Source: Firmicutes bacterium UBA5559 (lineage in GTDB: Bacteria; Bacillota; Clostridia; Peptostreptococcales; Anaerovoracaceae). Taken from it: a stretch of DNA of 7,629 nt. A model generated the notes under the pieces. The model worked only from the letters and a program-made list of their open reading frames with translations, was not told the DNA's origin and made no database searches. Below, piece by piece: positions 5,710-7,629 of this stretch (its first letter is position 1; the number at the start of each line of letters is the position of its first letter). The DNA is taken from assembly GCA_002425705.1 (NCBI GenBank), contig DIMT01000012.1, positions 6,382 through 14,010 on the forward strand, read 5' to 3'. The position numbers and the translations under genes are program-made.

Positions 5710-6639
5710 ATGGCATTAGTAACAACAAAAGAAATGTTCGACAAGGCATACAAAGGCGGATACGCCATTGGGGCCTTCAATGTGAACAACATGGAAATCG
5801 TTCAGGGGATAACCGAAGCTGCAATGGAAGAAAACGCTCCGCTGATCCTTCAGGTATCTGCGGGGGCCAGAAAATATGCCAAGCATATCTATCTGGTTAA
5901 GCTGGTTGAGGCAGCCATCGCTGACACCAACCTGCCCATCGCTCTTCATCTGGATCACGGTGCAGATTTTGAAATCTGCAAGGCCTGCATCGACGGAGGC
6001 TTCACTTCCGTTATGATCGACGGCTCACACCATTCTTTCGAAGACAACATCGCCCTGACCAAACAGGTCGTTGAATACGCCCATGCCCACGGAGTAACCG
6101 TAGAAGGGGAGTTGGGACAGCTGGCCGGCATCGAAGACGATGTCAATGTGGCTCAGCATTCCTACACCGATCCGGCTCAGGTTGAGGAGTTCGTCTCCAA
6201 GACCGGTGTCGACTCCCTGGCTATCGCCATCGGCACATCCCACGGTGCTTTCAAATTCAAGCCGGGTCAGAAGCCGGAACTGCGATTTGATATTCTGGAA
6301 GAAGTATCCAGAAGACTACCCGGATTCCCCATCGTGCTTCACGGCGCATCCTCCGTTATTCCGGAGTTCGTCGAAAAGGTCAACAAGTACGGCGGAAACA
6401 TGCCGGATGCCATCGGAATCCCTGAGGAAATGCTTCGTCAGGCTGCCCAAAGCTCCGTCTGCAAGATCAACATCGACTCGGACCTGCGACTGGCTATGAC
6501 CGCTGCCATCCGAGAACACTTTGCCCTTCACCCGGCAGACTTTGACCCCCGTCAGTACCTGACTCCGGCAAGAGCTGCCATCAAGGACATGGTCAAGAGA
6601 AAGCTGGTCAACGTACTGGGCTGCAGCGGCAAGGCATAA
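5710..6639 (+). CDS. fba: Class II fructose-1,6-bisphosphate aldolase
   Basis: This zinc-dependent cytoplasmic enzyme splits fructose 1,6-bisphosphate into dihydroxyacetone phosphate and glyceraldehyde 3-phosphate, and runs in reverse for gluconeogenesis. The 309-residue length is normal. The motif HLDHGADFE (80-88) holds the catalytic Asp82 and zinc ligand His83. VEGELG (131-136), GTSHG (175-179) with zinc ligand His178, LHGASS (210-215) with His211, and NIDSD (254-258) complete the active site. AGGAGG at 5697-5702 lies 7 nt before the ATG. The 75-bp gap upstream (5635-5709) shows no clear terminator. A weak TGTTATTTT match there would start transcription inside the ribosome binding site, so I do not call it a promoter. 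Related sugar-bisphosphate aldolases (tagatose type) are similar, but the fructose enzyme is the usual member of this type in clostridia. Confidence 0.95.
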   Translation: MALVTTKEMFDKAYKGGYAIGAFNVNNMEIVQGITEAAMEENAPLILQVSAGARKYAKHIYLVKLVEAAIADTNLPIALHLDHGADFEICKACIDGGFTSVMIDGSHHSFEDNIALTKQVVEYAHAHGVTVEGELGQLAGIEDDVNVAQHSYTDPAQVEEFVSKTGVDSLAIAIGTSHGAFKFKPGQKPELRFDILEEVSRRLPGFPIVLHGASSVIPEFVEKVNKYGGNMPDAIGIPEEMLRQAAQSSVCKINIDSDLRLAMTAAIREHFALHPADFDPRQYLTPARAAIKDMVKRKLVNVLGCSGKA

Positions 6640-6679
6640 AGGCCTCCCTGCACCGAACCATCAAAATAAACTCCATCAA

Positions 6680-6710
6680 AAAACTGGCCGGTCCCTACCC
6701 GGCCAGTTTT
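6680..6710. terminator. Bidirectional rho-independent terminator between fba and pncB
   Basis: A perfect 12-bp stem (6680-6691 with 6699-6710, AAAACTGGCCGG) closes a 7-nt loop, TCCCTAC. On the plus strand the right arm ends in TTTT, and on the minus strand the stem is followed by a longer T-run (TTTTTT). It lies between the convergent fba and pncB stops and can serve both. Confidence 0.9.
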
Positions 6711-6742
6711 CTATTTCTGTTCTCTTAATTAAATCCCTTCAC

Positions 6743-7629
6743 TTATGCCCTTTCCAGTTCCACGATTTGGCTCTGGAGCTCTTCCAGCATCCGATGCTTC
6801 ATTTCCCACAGCTCTGCAGAAAGGTCCACATAGTAGATGGACGGATTTTCGAATCGGAGCATTTCATCCCAAAGGGTGCCTACCTGCTCCTGACAATAGG
6901 TTCGGATCTCCTCCAGGGAGGGAAGCTCATAAACCAGCTTCCCGCTTAGGAAGATGGGCTTTCTCAGGTTCCTTGCATAGAAATTCCGGACGATCTGGCG
7001 CTTCCATACGGCCTGAGGATCGAAGATTTCGTATTCTTCCCCATCGGGAGCAGGTTCATGATCCAGGGTGATTACGTCAGCGATGACCTTATGGGTATCC
7101 TTGTCAAAAAGCCGATAAACCGTCTTGAATCCCGGGTTGGTTATCTTCTCCACGTTTTCGCTGATTTTAATCTTGGGAATCATCTCCCCGTTCTTTTCCA
7201 GAGCCGCCAGCTTATAGACGCCACCGAAGACCGGTTCCGACTTTGAAGTGATCAACCGTTCCCCAACACCGAAGGAATCCACGCAGGCTCCTTCCAGCAA
7301 TACGTCCTGAATAATGTACTCGTCCAGAGAATTGGAAACGGCGATGGTGCAATCCTGCAGTCCCGCTTCATCCAGCATCTTCCGGGCATTCTTGGTCAGA
7401 TAGGTCACGTCACCGCTGTCAATTCGGATTCCCATCTTTTTGGGTTTTACTTCTTTGAAGACTTTTATAGCGTTAGGCACCCCTGACTTCAGAACGTTGA
7501 AGGTATCCACCAAAAGGGTGCAATTTTCCGGATAAACCTCCGCATATTTTTTAAAGGCTTCGTATTCGGATGGGAACATCTGAACCCAGCTGTGAGCCAT
7601 GGTTCCCAGAGAAAGAATTCCATAATCCC
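6743..7629 (-). CDS. pncB: Nicotinate phosphoribosyltransferase, C-terminal part, cut by the right edge
   Basis: The enzyme joins nicotinate to PRPP with ATP to give nicotinate mononucleotide, the entry step of NAD salvage (Preiss-Handler pathway). The frame is open to the window edge: upstream of the internal ATG at 7598-7600 it continues as DYGILSLGT, giving the family motif GTMAHSWVQMFP, so that ATG is not the start. Other family motifs are LLVDTFN with LKSGVPNAI, GIRIDSGD (a likely phosphoribosyl-binding segment), SNSLDEYII, and DSFGVGERLITS followed by FGGVYKL. About 295 codons are visible of the roughly 480 typical for the family. The gene converges on fba and shares its terminator; its promoter lies outside the window. 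Confidence 0.95.
   Translation of the reverse strand, partial: DYGILSLGTMAHSWVQMFPSEYEAFKKYAEVYPENCTLLVDTFNVLKSGVPNAIKVFKEVKPKKMGIRIDSGDVTYLTKNARKMLDEAGLQDCTIAVSNSLDEYIIQDVLLEGACVDSFGVGERLITSKSEPVFGGVYKLAALEKNGEMIPKIKISENVEKITNPGFKTVYRLFDKDTHKVIADVITLDHEPAPDGEEYEIFDPQAVWKRQIVRNFYARNLRKPIFLSGKLVYELPSLEEIRTYCQEQVGTLWDEMLRFENPSIYYVDLSAELWEMKHRMLEELQSQIVELERA

Noticed and set aside
1..7629. CRISPR array, transposon ends or riboswitch
   Set aside because: No regularly spaced repeats, transposase frame or terminal inverted repeats were seen, and no intergenic gap has the length or conserved core of a riboswitch I recognise.

Overview
The window looks like a chromosomal segment from an anaerobic member of the Clostridia (Bacillota). 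The evidence is the set of strong AGGAGG-type ribosome binding sites, a short Gram-positive-type signal peptidase I, an smpB-ssrA pair with a tag ending in YALAA, a sigma-54 activator of the kind common in amino-acid- and acetoin-using clostridia, a class II fructose-bisphosphate aldolase, and a nicotinate phosphoribosyltransferase. I cannot name a genus from sequence alone.

Left part (1-2100, minus strand): the first codons of a gene that runs off the left edge, preceded by a 635-residue sigma-54-dependent activator (GAF-like sensor, PAS, AAA+ with GAFTGA, Fis-type HTH) with its own sigma-A-like promoter. This part is clearly more AT-rich than the rest of the window and starts directly beyond the 3' end of the tmRNA gene, a classic island integration site.

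Middle part (2126-5045, minus strand), in order of transcription: an RluA-family pseudouridine synthase, a signal-peptidase-like protein that has lost the catalytic residues, an intact signal peptidase I that overlaps it by 4 nt, smpB, and then ssrA (tmRNA) with its own extended -10 promoter and terminator. The four protein genes are packed with gaps of 23, -4 and 28 bp and are probably one operon. SmpB and tmRNA act together in rescue of stalled ribosomes.

Right part: from a divergent intergenic region with a promoter and a 15-bp palindrome at the expected transcription start, a plus-strand gene encodes a single-pass membrane protein whose C-terminal domain resembles the LysM-like N-terminal part of MltG/YceG but lacks the transglycosylase domain. 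It is followed by fba (glycolysis/gluconeogenesis). A strong bidirectional terminator separates fba from a convergent, incomplete pncB (NAD salvage) that runs off the right edge.

The most unusual item is the catalytically dead signal peptidase paralog in front of the active enzyme, an arrangement reminiscent of staphylococcal SpsA/SpsB. No CRISPR array, transposase, integrase or clear sigma-54 (-24/-12) promoter was seen.
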